A DNA stretch of 64,000 bases from Trema orientale (Eukaryota; Streptophyta; Magnoliopsida; Rosales; Cannabaceae), in NCBI GenBank assembly GCA_002914845.1, contig JXTC01000165.1, positions 432,696 to 496,695 of the forward strand, in the 5' to 3' direction. The notes beneath the pieces were generated by a model. It saw nothing but the letters and a program-made list of their open reading frames with translations. It ran no database searches and had not been told where the DNA came from. The first letter of the stretch is position 1, and each line of letters begins with the position of its first letter. Both the position numbers and the translations under genes were made by a program. Shown one piece after another: positions 1 to 9,987 of this stretch.

Positions 1-480
1 TGTTGCAACAGATTAGAAAATATGATCACAACAACTCATCAAATCAAATCAACTAATTAAATGAAACTTAATTAATTGATGAGCACATTTCCAGCAATAA
101 TTAAGGACGAAAATCCTTATGAATTCTCTTCAGAAACCTGTCCAAATTCATTGATTAATAAGATGCAATCAGATATCAATCAAGGACAAAAGGATGAGGA
201 AATAATCAATGATATATATGGTAAATATAAAAGGAATTGATTGAAAATTGATAGAAAAATATCCTAACAGCTATGCACAAAATTCCATTTATATTTCACC
301 TATATTATCACCAGAATCATCAAATATGGAAACAAAATACGTTTGGACACATTCTAGAAGTTTTCCATATAAAGAAAAATGCAAGTTTCGGTTGTTGTAA
401 AAACAACACTTGTTGTAACAACTTCAGACTTGTTGTAACAACTTCTTCTTCATTTTTATCAACTTGAGTTCTCAAAACTT
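1..480. other. AT-rich non-coding stretch beside truncated copia element
   Basis: No coding sequence is seen. The stretch lies on the 3' side of the minus-strand copia fragment, where reverse transcriptase, RNase H and the 3' LTR would be expected, but none is recognisable. It starts with the perfect palindrome TGTTGCAACA and carries two direct copies of CTTGTTGTAACAACTTC (409-425 and 429-445), each built around the near-palindrome GTTGTAACAAC, plus a related GTTGTT...AACAAC at 391-407. It could be a remnant of an LTR or unrelated sequence joined by deletion. Confidence 0.4.
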
Positions 481-499
481 TGCCATTTAGAATGTCAAA

Positions 500-2285
500 C
501 TTTTAGACCTAACATAGATAAACTACATAGTCATTAGGAATAGTAGACTTTCTATCTCGTTGAGATTTTCTTAATATAATTCCTTGCGACTCATCTACTG
601 TATGTTCGTTGGAAATAGTTTCATTGTGGGGAGTTTCTACATTGATTTATTGTTCTTGAATATTGTCAAGTTGTTTGACAATATTAAGAACCACATTTTT
701 AGAAGATAAAGGTATAGGAACTTGCACCCTAACTTCTAGAATAACCACATTGCGTAGTTCTCCACTCCCACTAACTTCACCATTTTCAATGAACCTTGCA
801 TTTCCAATTTTTACAATTCTTGGACTATGATTAGGACAATAAAATCTATATCCTTTGGATTTTTTAGGATAACCAATAAAAAATTCACTAGTCATTCTGA
901 AATCTAATTTCTTTTCATGTGGATTATAAATTCTAACTTCCCCCGGACAACCCCAAACATGTAGGTGCCTTAAAATAGGTTTTTTTTCTATCCACAATTC
1001 AAAAGGAGTCTTTGGAATTGCCTTACTAGGAACCTTGTTTAACATATATATGGAGGTTTTTAAAGCATGCATTCATAATGATAAAGGTAAAGAAGAATAA
1101 CTAAGCATACTCTTAACAATGTCCATCAATGTATAATTACGCCTTTCTGCTATACCATTTTGTTTTGGCTTTCATGGCATAGTGTATTGAGCACATATAC
1201 CATGCTTTCTAAGAAATTTAGCAAATGGATCTAGATATTGTCCCGATTCATTATACTTTTCATAATATTTACCGCCTCTATTTGATCTTACAATTTTAAC
1301 CTTTTTATCTAATTGCCTCTTAACTTCTTTAATGTACACCTCAAGAGTGTCTACTGCTTGAGATTTTTCATGCAATAGATAAATGTAACTATAATGTGAA
1401 AAATCATTAATAAAAGTGATAAAATACTTTTCTCTGCCAAAAGATGGAATATCAAAAGGTCCACATATATCAATGTGTATAATTTCAAGAAGTTATGTAC
1501 TTCTTGTGGCTCCTTTCTTTATGTGTTTGGTTTGTTTTCCTTTTATACAATCAATACACACACTAAGATCAATAAAATCCAAATTTGGTAGGAATCCATT
1601 CTTTACTAATCTTACTATTCTTTCTTTGGATATATGACCCAAACGTTTATGTCATAAGTAAACAGAATGTTCGTCAACTAAACTCCGTTTAGTTCTAATA
1701 TTATGATGCAAAGTCAATAAGGTCTCAGCAAAAAGATAATCAAGTTTAAGCTTATATAGACCATCACGCAAGATTCCAGAACCAATAAGATATTTATTCT
1801 TATATAAACTAAAAAATCCACAACCAAATTTAAAAGAAAATCTTGCTGTATCTAACTTAGGAAAAGAAACTAAATTGCGGGAAAATGTAGGTACATAAAG
1901 GGTTTGAAACAAATCTAAATGATGTCCAGTATCTAAAATGAGATGATAAGTTCCAATGCCTTCAACTGGAGCTTTGTTTCGATTCCCCATGAAAACAAAG
2001 TGTTCATTTGGCTTTATGGTTTGGATCGAAAGGAATCCCTGCATCGTATTAGAAATATGAATAGTTGAGCCAGAATCAATCTACCAAGTATTACAAGGAA
2101 CTATAATTAAGTTTGATTCGAAACATACGAAAGTACAAGACTTACCTTTCTTTTCAAACCAAGCCTTATGTTTCAGGTAATCATTTTGATAATATCTAAT
2201 TTTCTTGTAGAAATGACACTTATCATTCTTGCATTCCTTTTTGTAGATTTGAGAAGTCTTAGAAGATTCATTCGACTTGTGTAAA
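500..2285 (-). pseudogene. Ty1/copia polyprotein fragment (Gag knuckle, protease, integrase), broken
   Basis: Read right to left on the minus strand. A degenerate Gag zinc knuckle (about 2225-2180) keeps its first Cys, but the other two Cys and the His read as Tyr. Next comes protease with IDSGS (about 2070), preceded by an in-frame TAG directly after a Trp where the family usually has two Trp. The GAG-pre-integrase segment follows (about 1650-1560), then the integrase core (FINDFSHYSYIY near 1420-1385, RSNRGGKY near 1280) and its C-terminal part (ELWIEKKP, VWGCPGEV, 1060-640). The reading is interrupted near 1640, 1375-1170 and 1080. It ends with LRKSQRDRKS and DYVVYL (about 580-510), which in this family sits just before reverse transcriptase. 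Reverse transcriptase and RNase H are absent, so the element cannot be autonomous. Confidence 0.9.
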
Positions 2286-2289
2286 TGTT

Positions 2290-2449
2290 GTTAACTTAGA
2301 ATTCAAACTGAATAATTTAACAATCGTGCCAATAGTAATTTGTTAATATAATTAATCACGTAATTAAAAAAAATATGAAAATTGCAAATAAATCCATATA
2401 TATAATAACGGTAATTGCAGAAATATTTATGACAAAGTATATAAATTAA

Positions 2450-2501
<52 letters not shown>

Positions 2502-3020
2502 TTATCTCTTATGGCACAATACTACGAATTTTATGCTAATCACATAACCATATATATCAATTCATCATTATATTGGGCTACTTAATACAATACTTAAGTA
2601 TTGAATCACACTAATCAGTATTTATTCTTCAAACCCATTTTCATGATAATATATACATATATACATGAATTAGCAAGAAAATAAATATCTCAATTAATTC
2701 CTGAATGCAATCAATACAGGAATACAAATCCGTAAAGAAAGTCATGGGTAATCATGACCAGTGCCATTAATGTCGTCATATCAAAAATAAATTTTTTTTT
2801 TTTTTAAAAAAAAGCCTCAATTATGTATAAAAATTGGCAATAACACAGATAAGGAAATGTCGATCACATATATATATATATATACACCTAATTTATCAAT
2901 TGAATCAATTACTATTCATAATTTATAATGCGTACGAAAAGCAATTTCATATAATTGAAACTAAGAAATCTGATCGATTTAATCACATATTTATATAAGA
3001 GAAAATCACAAGTTCTTAAA
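2290..3020. other. AT-rich leader region of truncated copia element
   Basis: Between the primer-binding site and the degenerate zinc knuckle, where the N-terminal part of gag should lie, I see no recognisable gag coding sequence. Instead there is AT-rich sequence with an (AAT)n microsatellite, a T/A homopolymer tract near 2790 and a (TA)n run near 2868-2884. Gag has probably decayed beyond recognition or been replaced by deletion and microsatellite growth. Confidence 0.4.
2450..2499. repeat. (AAT)n microsatellite
   Basis: About 16 consecutive AAT/ATA/TAA units without visible interruption. Confidence 0.95.
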
Positions 3021-3037
3021 CCTGGACTCAGATACCA
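3021..3037 (-). promoter_or_regulatory. Primer-binding site of copia element (initiator tRNA-Met type)
   Basis: The minus strand reads TGGTATCTGAGTCCAGG, close to the plant copia primer-binding site TGGTATCAGAGC. It lies two bases inside the LTR edge at 3040, the normal spacing. Confidence 0.75.
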
Positions 3038-3039
3038 TA

Positions 3040-3418
3040 TGTAAGTTTTTTTTTTAATTATGCAAAACCCTAATATGCAAACGATCAATAATCCCAAATG
3101 ATCTTAGAACTCATGATTTTCACAATTAGAACATAGGCAATAGACATACCTCGATTCATTGTAATTAAACTTTAAACTGCTAAATAATTTTGATGCAAAA
3201 TTCTGAGTTTTTCTCCCTTAATCTTGTATACTTGATAATAATACGTTTTATGATAAAATACTATAATTCTGATAATGATTGGAGAGAGGATCAGATTCTA
3301 TTCAAATACTTTAGGACCAGATTTAAATACACTTAATATTATTAAACTATTTAATTAATATTGATAAATACAATATTAATTTATTAAAATCATATAGGTC
3401 ATATAAATAAATCTAACA
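3040..3418 (-). mobile_element. 5' LTR of truncated copia element (379 bp)
   Basis: On the minus strand the segment begins TGTTAG (revcomp of 3413-3418) and ends TTACA next to the primer-binding site, fitting TG...CA LTR ends. The length is usual for small copia LTRs. The matching 3' LTR is not in the window, so age cannot be estimated. Its outer flank (from about 3419) leads straight into receptor pseudogene A, so the element landed at or near the truncated end of that copy. Confidence 0.7.
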
Positions 3419-3640
3419 ATATGCACATCGAACAAAAAGACACAATAAACATAATGGCTAGTAAGGTAGCAACAAGTATAAATTAACATGCTATTATATT
3501 ACATGATTTATGATTATATATTAACTATGGTGGAAAATGTAGTAAAATTGCCCGAATAGATCAGTTAGTGAACAACAAACTGTTTCTTTCCATAGGAGTA
3601 CCAGGGTGAAAATGAATTTTTCCTTTGTGGATGATGTTGA

Positions 3641-3746
3641 TGTATGTGAACATGTAAATATATGTGTGAAAATATGTGAACGTGTACATGTGAACACATG
3701 TGAATATATATATGTGAAGACATGTGAATATACACATGTGAACACC
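3641..3746. repeat. Minisatellite of CATGTGAA-type units
   Basis: About eight irregular units of 10-14 bp around the core (C)ATGTGAAnA, for example ATGTGAACACATGTGAA. It lies upstream of the TATA box inside the solo LTR, so it may be part of the old LTR enhancer. Overlapping open frames here are repeat artefacts. Confidence 0.85.
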
Positions 3747-3809
3747 TAAATGATGTGCAAACCACATTCAAACCGCGTGGAGGCTGGTGAAGGATTGGTG
3801 AGCCTAACC

Positions 3810-3818
3810 TATAAATAG
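3810..3818 (+). promoter_or_regulatory. TATA box of solo LTR
   Basis: TATAAATAG followed by GGCTTC and a pyrimidine-rich stretch, the usual arrangement around a retroelement transcription start. Confidence 0.6.
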
Positions 3819-5215
3819 AGGCTTCATTTTTTCATTTTCTTCATCCAAAAATTAGAAGCATTTCAAGTTCTCTCTTCTAATTAAATCCTTTTTTTTTTTC
3901 TCTGTTTCTCCTTTCAAAAAGAGTAGAGTTTTTTTTTGTGAAAGAGGAGGTTTCAAAGAGTAGTGGTGTAAGGTGTGAGTGAGAGAATACTTGTGCGAAA
4001 GTGTTTGGGTGTATTGGGGTCATTGAGCAGAAAAGAGAGAAATCTATGTGATTGTAGAAACTTTTCATATAGGGAAATTCTTTTATGAGAGACAGTGGTT
4101 TTTCTCTTGAGTTGGGAGTTTTCCTCTTAAATTCTTGTGTTGTGAGATTAGTTTCTATTCCCTATTATTATTTCTTTATTATTCTGATATTTCTTTGAAG
4201 TGAGATCCTGGGAGCAGCAAATCTGGGTTGATCAGATTCCCAACAGATGATGAAGAAGTTTCATTACCGATTACATTGGCTACAATATACTGTGTGAAAA
4301 TAATTAAGTTTTTAGGACTTACTGAGATAATATATACTAGCAACCTAGATATGTCCATGCTAAATAACCATAATTGGTTTCGGGGGGAAAGAAGGGAGGG
4401 TTTAGAAGAAATGAAACAAACTATTTTATTTTATTCTTTTATGCGAATTCAGCACATGCTACAATTAATACTAGTTTAAGGGATTTAAACTTTGATACAA
4501 ACAAGTAGCTTAGTCAAACAGCGTCCCTTTAAACACAATTCACCAAAGGATGATGAGAAAACAAGGGAAGTAGTCATGGAGAGCTATTAGGAAAAAGATT
4601 TGTTTTGAAAAACACAAAAGTTTTGCTTGGACACACTTTGATTTGTTATTTTTTTAAATGAAATCGGTGAAGATGTTCTCAAGAATTTATCTGAGCAAAT
4701 TCTACCACTATTTTCATTTGAACAAAAATCAAATGTGTATCTAAACAAACCGAAATATTTGATTAGCATGACATTAATAGAACATCACTCCATCTTTGAA
4801 GCAGTGCAGCTGGAATCGTACCCTTGAGGCTGTTTCCTTTTAAGTTTCGGTATAAGTGACATAGCAAATATGTAACGTGTTACCCTGTAAAACAACAAAT
4901 TACAAAATTTTACCAATTACTCACAATCCTCAAGAATGATAGTTGAGCTAAATTTCAGGAACTATTCCACTTAAGTTATTGTTCGATAAATCCCTGAGAT
5001 GAGTAAATAATAAATTCTTGTATAAAAAAATTTATAGTGATAAAATTAATAAGTGCTGGCATTTTCATTTGGGTTATGATTACTGACAAATTAATCCAAT
5101 AGAATGCTTCATTGATGGAGATACTTACAAAGTTTGTAACACTAAAAAATTAATTGGCAATTCAAGGATATATTTCCCTTATATTCAGCTGGAGGACAAG
5201 TTCCACATTTCGGCG

Positions 5216-5461
5216 TGTAATTTGTTACAAGATTGGCTGATGGCAGCAAGATAATTAAAACTAATGCTGTCTCAAAGAATCACACGAGCTTTTCTGGAAG
5301 AGAGACGTGAAGTTCAGTAAGCAAACACTAAAGCCAAGCAATTTCAGCATCTCCATTGGACACATTGCAGAATTCAGATTCCATGTTTTATTGAGAAACC
5401 AACTTTCTGTTTAGAAGAAGACCAAGAGACCTGAGAAAACACAAGTGTTGTTGGTACTTTT
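5216..5461. other. Unassigned sequence
   Basis: About 250 bases between the last recognisable receptor exon remnant and the next LTR start. I see no gene or repeat structure. Confidence 0.4.
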
Positions 5462-6060
5462 TGTTGGGAATGTATGCTCTTCAAAGCATATTCCATCATG
5501 TAATAAATATTTTATAGAATTAATAAAATTTATTAGATATTTTTATTATATCTATTGTATATGTATGATTAAATAAAAGTCCATTTAATTACATAATACG
5601 TATCTTTGTGATTACGAGGTGGATTCACAGAAGACATCGAAATAAGTTATTTTATAATTAAATAAAATTGTTTGCAGTTAACAAAATAAAGTTGGGCTCT
5701 TTAATTTAACTGTTGTCAATTCATTGAGTAATTTGTCTTAATTGAATATGGATTTATTAATGTGATAAATCAATGAAGAAGCGACAAGCAAAACATTGCT
5801 TTGTGCCAGGCGACATCATGGCGGGAAGATGGAATAATCAATAAAGAAAAGAAAAGGAAAAGGCTTGGCCGGTGTAATTTCATGGAAGAATATTTGTTCT
5901 TTAATCCAATTTGTAATTGGGAAGAGGCCATATGCAAGGTTTTACACTATAAATAGAGTCTCATTTTCCTTCTCTAACACACCACGACGGGGAAAGACAT
6001 CTCCCATATCTCTCTCACTCCACTAAAAGATTAGAATTGCACTCTACTATTAAATGGTAT
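5462..6060 (+). mobile_element. LTR fragment, left end
   Basis: The segment starts TGTTGGGAATGTATGC, a typical plant LTR start, and has TATAAATAG at 5948-5956 followed by a pyrimidine-rich leader. I cannot place its right end. It may be a truncated LTR, or the first part of the LTR that ends at 7233. Confidence 0.5.
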
Positions 6061-7233
6061 TTTTACGGATATTATCACACTAGTAATAATTAGCCTATGC
6101 TACATTGATATCTATACTTTAATACTTTGTACTATATCATAATTAAATTGACATCTCAACTGTCCAATCAATTTAATTATTTTTCTTTTTCACTCTTACT
6201 GGTTTTCTCTAATAATCATTTTCAACATATTAATTAGATATGTTGACACACTCTGGCCAGATAATTCTATAATTAAGTACTGAAAACCCGTCAAAGGATA
6301 TGTATATACAAATTCCATATTATCAATCTATAAGTATCACTGTCCATAAATACCTCCTACCAAGTTACTGAGAATATTAACCCTTCAATTAGAGTTGCAC
6401 TATTTAGTAACTCAAATGTTGCAGTGTAAATAAATATGAACTTATAATTAACTCAGGATTGGGAATAAAATATTATCAATGCTATTTCATTCTATCAATT
6501 TCTCTTTAAAATTTTAAGAGAATGGATTTCCATTTTGAGTAGTTTTTCTAGGCAAGACTGTGGGGAAAAAAATGTTGTGTAGCTAGTTTAAATTTTTGCT
6601 TTAGATTTATGAAAGTGTGGTTTTAAAATTTATAACTTTATTTTGTAAAAGCTCTTATCTTCTAATTTATAATATTCTAGTGATTTTATTTACATTCTCA
6701 TATAAGTTCAGTCAAACTTTTCTTATGTGGTGATCAATGTTAAATATAATTATTTCTGGTAAAATTCTAGACTAAGGATTTATCTTCTACTGCGTTATTA
6801 TCTCCTAGATATATCGTCGATTTTAGGTAACCTTTAAGATAGAATTTTCATGCTTAATTGATTGAGTTTTACAAAATAAATATATGTGCAGTCAAAAAGA
6901 GTTTTATTACAGTATTTTCTGGTTGCATGATTGGGATGTGAATTGTGTAACTGAGTTATAACATAAATCGAAGTAAGATTTAACTAGTGAAGCAATATTG
7001 TGATCCTTGCATGTCTTATCGTTTTCTCATTATTATTTTCTCTACAGTTTTATGATATTATTTTTGTCCTGAAATTATTCAAAATTTTCATTACAATTTT
7101 ATTTCTTTTGTGTTTATTTTTACGTAACATTTTCTTTATAATTTTGGTCACTTAATTGCTTATTTTTCGCCTTTCTGTGGGATTGATACCTCAAACTTGC
7201 TACAACTGTCGAAGTAAATTTGAGCGTAAATCA
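6061..7233 (+). mobile_element. Ty3/gypsy LTR, right part
   Basis: AT-rich non-coding sequence running up to a gypsy primer-binding site at 7239. The end pattern (...TAAATCA, short spacer, TTGGCACCG) is that of Athila/Tat-type elements. If the LTR began at 5462 it would be 1772 bp, a plausible size for that group, but the left boundary is not proven. Confidence 0.5.
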
Positions 7234-7238
7234 AATTT

Positions 7239-7256
7239 TGGCACCGTTGCTGGGGA
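7239..7256 (+). promoter_or_regulatory. Primer-binding site, Athila/Tat-type gypsy element
   Basis: TGGCACCGTTGCTGGGGA differs by two transitions from TGGCGCCGTTGCCGGGGA, the well-known primer-binding site of Athila/Tat-type elements. No gag or pol follows; about 270 bases later another LTR begins. Confidence 0.75.
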
Positions 7257-7528
7257 AGCGCTAAATCAAGGATCAAGGATTTCCAAATTTTGGAAAAGAG
7301 GTAAGTAAAATTCTTTTTCATAATTGTTATATTTTTTTAGTGTGTTTATGATTCGTTATTTTAATTCACAAAAAAAAAATTATAATCGTATTATGTTTGT
7401 ACGTTAGTTTCTATTTGTTCGCATTATATATATATATTTTTTCTCATCTTCACTTTTTGATTTAAAAAAAAAACAAAAACAAAAAGATTTGAAATTTATA
7501 ATTGGACTGATTAATTTAAGGCACAATT

Positions 7529-8668
7529 GTAGGAGCCACTATTTTATGAGCCCAAAGATCCCCGGGCTAGCCCGTAAATTTGGCTGCACCGCTACAAGTC
7601 CAATTGATGGAAGGAAAATAGCAGTTAGACCTCACAAGCCCAAGACTGCACAAGTCTAGCCCAATAACTGGGCATAGGCGTGTGACACTGTGCCTCATAC
7701 ATGTAGTGCACTCCCATTTAATGGGATTTGTATTTTACTATAAGATGGATTATTTGAATTTTAGAAATTCTAAATTATTATAATAATTAATTTAGAATAA
7801 ATTTCAAATAGATAGTCTATCAGTAAAAGTCTATACATATTATTTTGTGTTAGCCAATTTGATTTGGCAACTGTCAAGATAATGGAAATAAATATCTTTT
7901 ATTTACTTTCTTTATTTGAATTAAGAAATCTGGATAAATAAAGGATAGATATTTATTTGAATTAATTTCTAATTATCTTAGGAATTAGATATTATTGGAA
8001 AGTATTTTGAAATTGGAAAATACACCTTTATAGGGTGTTACACGTTTTTTGCAAAGAATCTCTCTGGCAAAAAATATGTAGAGCAATCCCATTGCTGTGG
8101 TACACTGAATCTAGACAGATATTTTTTTTCTTAGAAAATAACTTTAAAAGAAAGATGTCCAAGAATTTTTTGTACAGAGAAAAAGTTACGTAAAATTTCA
8201 AAGTGAGAATTTTTCTCTGCACCCAGAGAAAAATAACTTTTCAAGAAAAATAAGAGCATACAGTTTTTCTTGAGAGTTTTGAGTGATCATACTTCTCTAG
8301 ATAGAAAGAAAAATCATGCAGATCAATTAAAAGCTAAGTGACAAGAAATTATTCTTGTTATTGTGTTAGTGTTTAATTTCTTATTTCCGGCTTCTAATCA
8401 TTTCTCTTGTAGTGTACAAAGTGACTATGCACCGAGTACGGTATAGAAAATAGGTCATAGTCTAGAAAACTTTAGAGTGGGATAACTCGTATCGTTCTTC
8501 CGTCGGCTTCAGTAATGGTCTACAAGAGGTTAGATCTTTTTCCTTCTAATTTTACGAGTATGATCTTATTGTTTCTGCTGTGTTATGTGTTTGTGTGATA
8601 TTATGTTTTTATTTTTTATTTTTTAAAATCTATGGCTATCACCTCACATGCTATAATAATAACCAACA
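7529..8668 (+). mobile_element. LTR of a copia-type element (about 1140 bp)
   Basis: The right end CCAACA is followed by two bases and a primer-binding site at 8671-8683 (TGGTACCAGAGCC), which fixes the LTR end and the plus orientation. The left end TGTAGGAGCC at 7529 is the best candidate start but is an imperfect inverted match. A weak TATA (TTTATAGGG) lies near 8027. No coding sequence of this element is seen before the gap at 9372. Confidence 0.65.
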
Positions 8669-8670
8669 AG

Positions 8671-8683
8671 TGGTACCAGAGCC
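8671..8683 (+). promoter_or_regulatory. Primer-binding site (initiator tRNA-Met type)
   Basis: TGGTACCAGAGCC lies two bases after the CCAACA end of the preceding LTR. Confidence 0.8.
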
Positions 8684-9371
8684 AACTCGTATAAATTATT
8701 AGGAAAAGCATGAAATCTTGATTAGGATCATTTTTACATATATGTATTATGTATGGTGTTAGATGGGTGGCACTTAGGTTCTATGTGTTTTTTCATATTT
8801 ATATGTATGAGTGGATGTTTATTTTTAAAAGCATATTAATGGTTTGTCCCAATCTATAGTATAGTTTTCTCTGTAAGTTTTTGTTGGTGGATGTAAAAAA
8901 AGAGGTGGTTAATTTTCACTATGTTTCTCCTATTGATTTTAATTTTTATGTTCTTTAAATTTTTAGAAAAATTGTAAATCTCTCTTTGAGAGATATAAGA
9001 TTTTCTGTAAAGTTTGAAGATCCACCACGAGTCAGAGAAGACAATGGCATGAGACGGGATGAAAACAATGTCGAAAGATGCTATAGACGATTGCTGGAAT
9101 TTTCCAGCAATATGCATTGCCAGCATATAGTCTAACAGGCCAGCACCTAAGGAGCTAACCCTCTGGCCCATCATGCTAGCCATTGGGCCAGCTGAAGTCA
9201 AGCCCAGGCACAAGCCTGGGACTTGAATAACAAGTAGAAAAATTTAGGTGGATGACCAAAATTTTAAATTTGATTTAGTAGATGTCCATTTTTAAAATTT
9301 TATAGCTAAATGTCCAGGTAGATATATTTTTACACTTGGTAGATACACAGATCTACCAATTTTAGTTACTG
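8684..9371 (+). other. Retroelement leader and unassigned sequence up to gap
   Basis: Non-coding sequence after the primer-binding site. A 119-codon minus-strand open frame at 8854-9213 has no recognisable domain and lies in the leader position, so I do not treat it as a gene. Confidence 0.4.
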
Positions 9372-9597
9372 NNNNNNNNNNNNNNNNNNNNNNNNNNNNN
9401 NNNNNNNNNNNNNNNNNNNNNNNNNNNNNNNNNNNNNNNNNNNNNNNNNNNNNNNNNNNNNNNNNNNNNNNNNNNNNNNNNNNNNNNNNNNNNNNNNNNN
9501 NNNNNNNNNNNNNNNNNNNNNNNNNNNNNNNNNNNNNNNNNNNNNNNNNNNNNNNNNNNNNNNNNNNNNNNNNNNNNNNNNNNNNNNNNNNNNNNNN
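9372..9597. other. Assembly gap (226 N)
   Basis: Run of N. The internal part of the preceding retroelement may be lost here. The open frame across it is an artefact. Confidence 1.
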
Positions 9598-9987
9598 TAA
9601 ACCCATTTAGATTTAGATTTAAAAATACGGTTTTCTAAACAGGAAGCTCAACATTAACCTGTCAAGGGCCAAGGGGTAAGGTAACACAGTCTTTAATATG
9701 GTCACAAAGTACGACGCCCAAGATTGGACACGAGTACTACAGGACTACAGTTTCAGTAAGATCCAAGGCTCATTCCATTCCTTACAAAAAGTACAACGCA
9801 GACTAGTAGATCATGCAACAAATTGTCACTAATTGTCTATGCACATACGATACTAGCAACCAATATTTGATGCAGCAAATTGCTATTAAAGAATCAATAA
9901 AAAAATTAGCATATTACTTCACTTCCCTCCCATGAATATACACCATTTCCTACTTTCTTCATCATAAGTTATTGATTTACTAACTAT
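9598..9987 (-). other. 3' flank / probable 3' UTR of OPT gene
   Basis: No coding sequence. On the minus strand this follows the TAA stop of the OPT gene at 9988, so the 3' UTR should start here. The poly(A) site cannot be placed. Confidence 0.5.

Larger units (their letters stand above)
3635..4245 (+). mobile_element. Solo LTR (611 bp) with GATGA target duplication
   Basis: The segment begins TGTTGATG and ends CCCAACA, and is flanked by GATGA at 3630-3634 and 4246-4250. No primer-binding site or coding sequence accompanies it, so it is a solo LTR left by recombination. It contains a minisatellite (3641-3746) and a promoter-like TATAAATAG at 3810-3818, giving plus-strand orientation. It interrupts an exon of receptor pseudogene A; removing it brings the ETSSS coding stretch back together with the GKKQFVV part. 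Confidence 0.88.
3520..5215 (-). pseudogene. Malectin/LRR receptor kinase pseudogene, copy A (kinase-less)
   Basis: Minus-strand pieces match exons of the intact receptor gene at 24287-30055. An LRR exon with many stops lies at about 5215-5130, next LRR exon about 4995-4920 (DLSNNNLSG, then a stop after EI), third LRR about 4880-4797, and the exon before the membrane at about 4290-4246 continued at 3634-3545 (NETSSS... GKKQFVV). That last exon is split by a solo LTR with a perfect 5-bp target duplication. After GKKQFVV the sequence departs from the intact gene and instead resembles pseudogene C, so the membrane and kinase exons are missing. The malectin exons are not seen to the right; from about 5220 the sequence is unrelated. 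Stops and frameshifts rule out a working protein. Confidence 0.8.

Noticed and set aside
3521-3771. Three overlapping minus-strand open frames rich in His, Tyr, Thr and Ser
   Set aside because: They are readings of the CATGTGAA minisatellite and of a broken receptor exon, not a protein.
5462-7233. A single 1772-bp gypsy LTR from 5462 to 7233
   Set aside because: Possible in size and ends, but the TATA position and text near 5462 also fit a separate LTR fragment, so I kept two entries.
9292-9606. 104-codon open frame on the minus strand
   Set aside because: Mostly N from the assembly gap.
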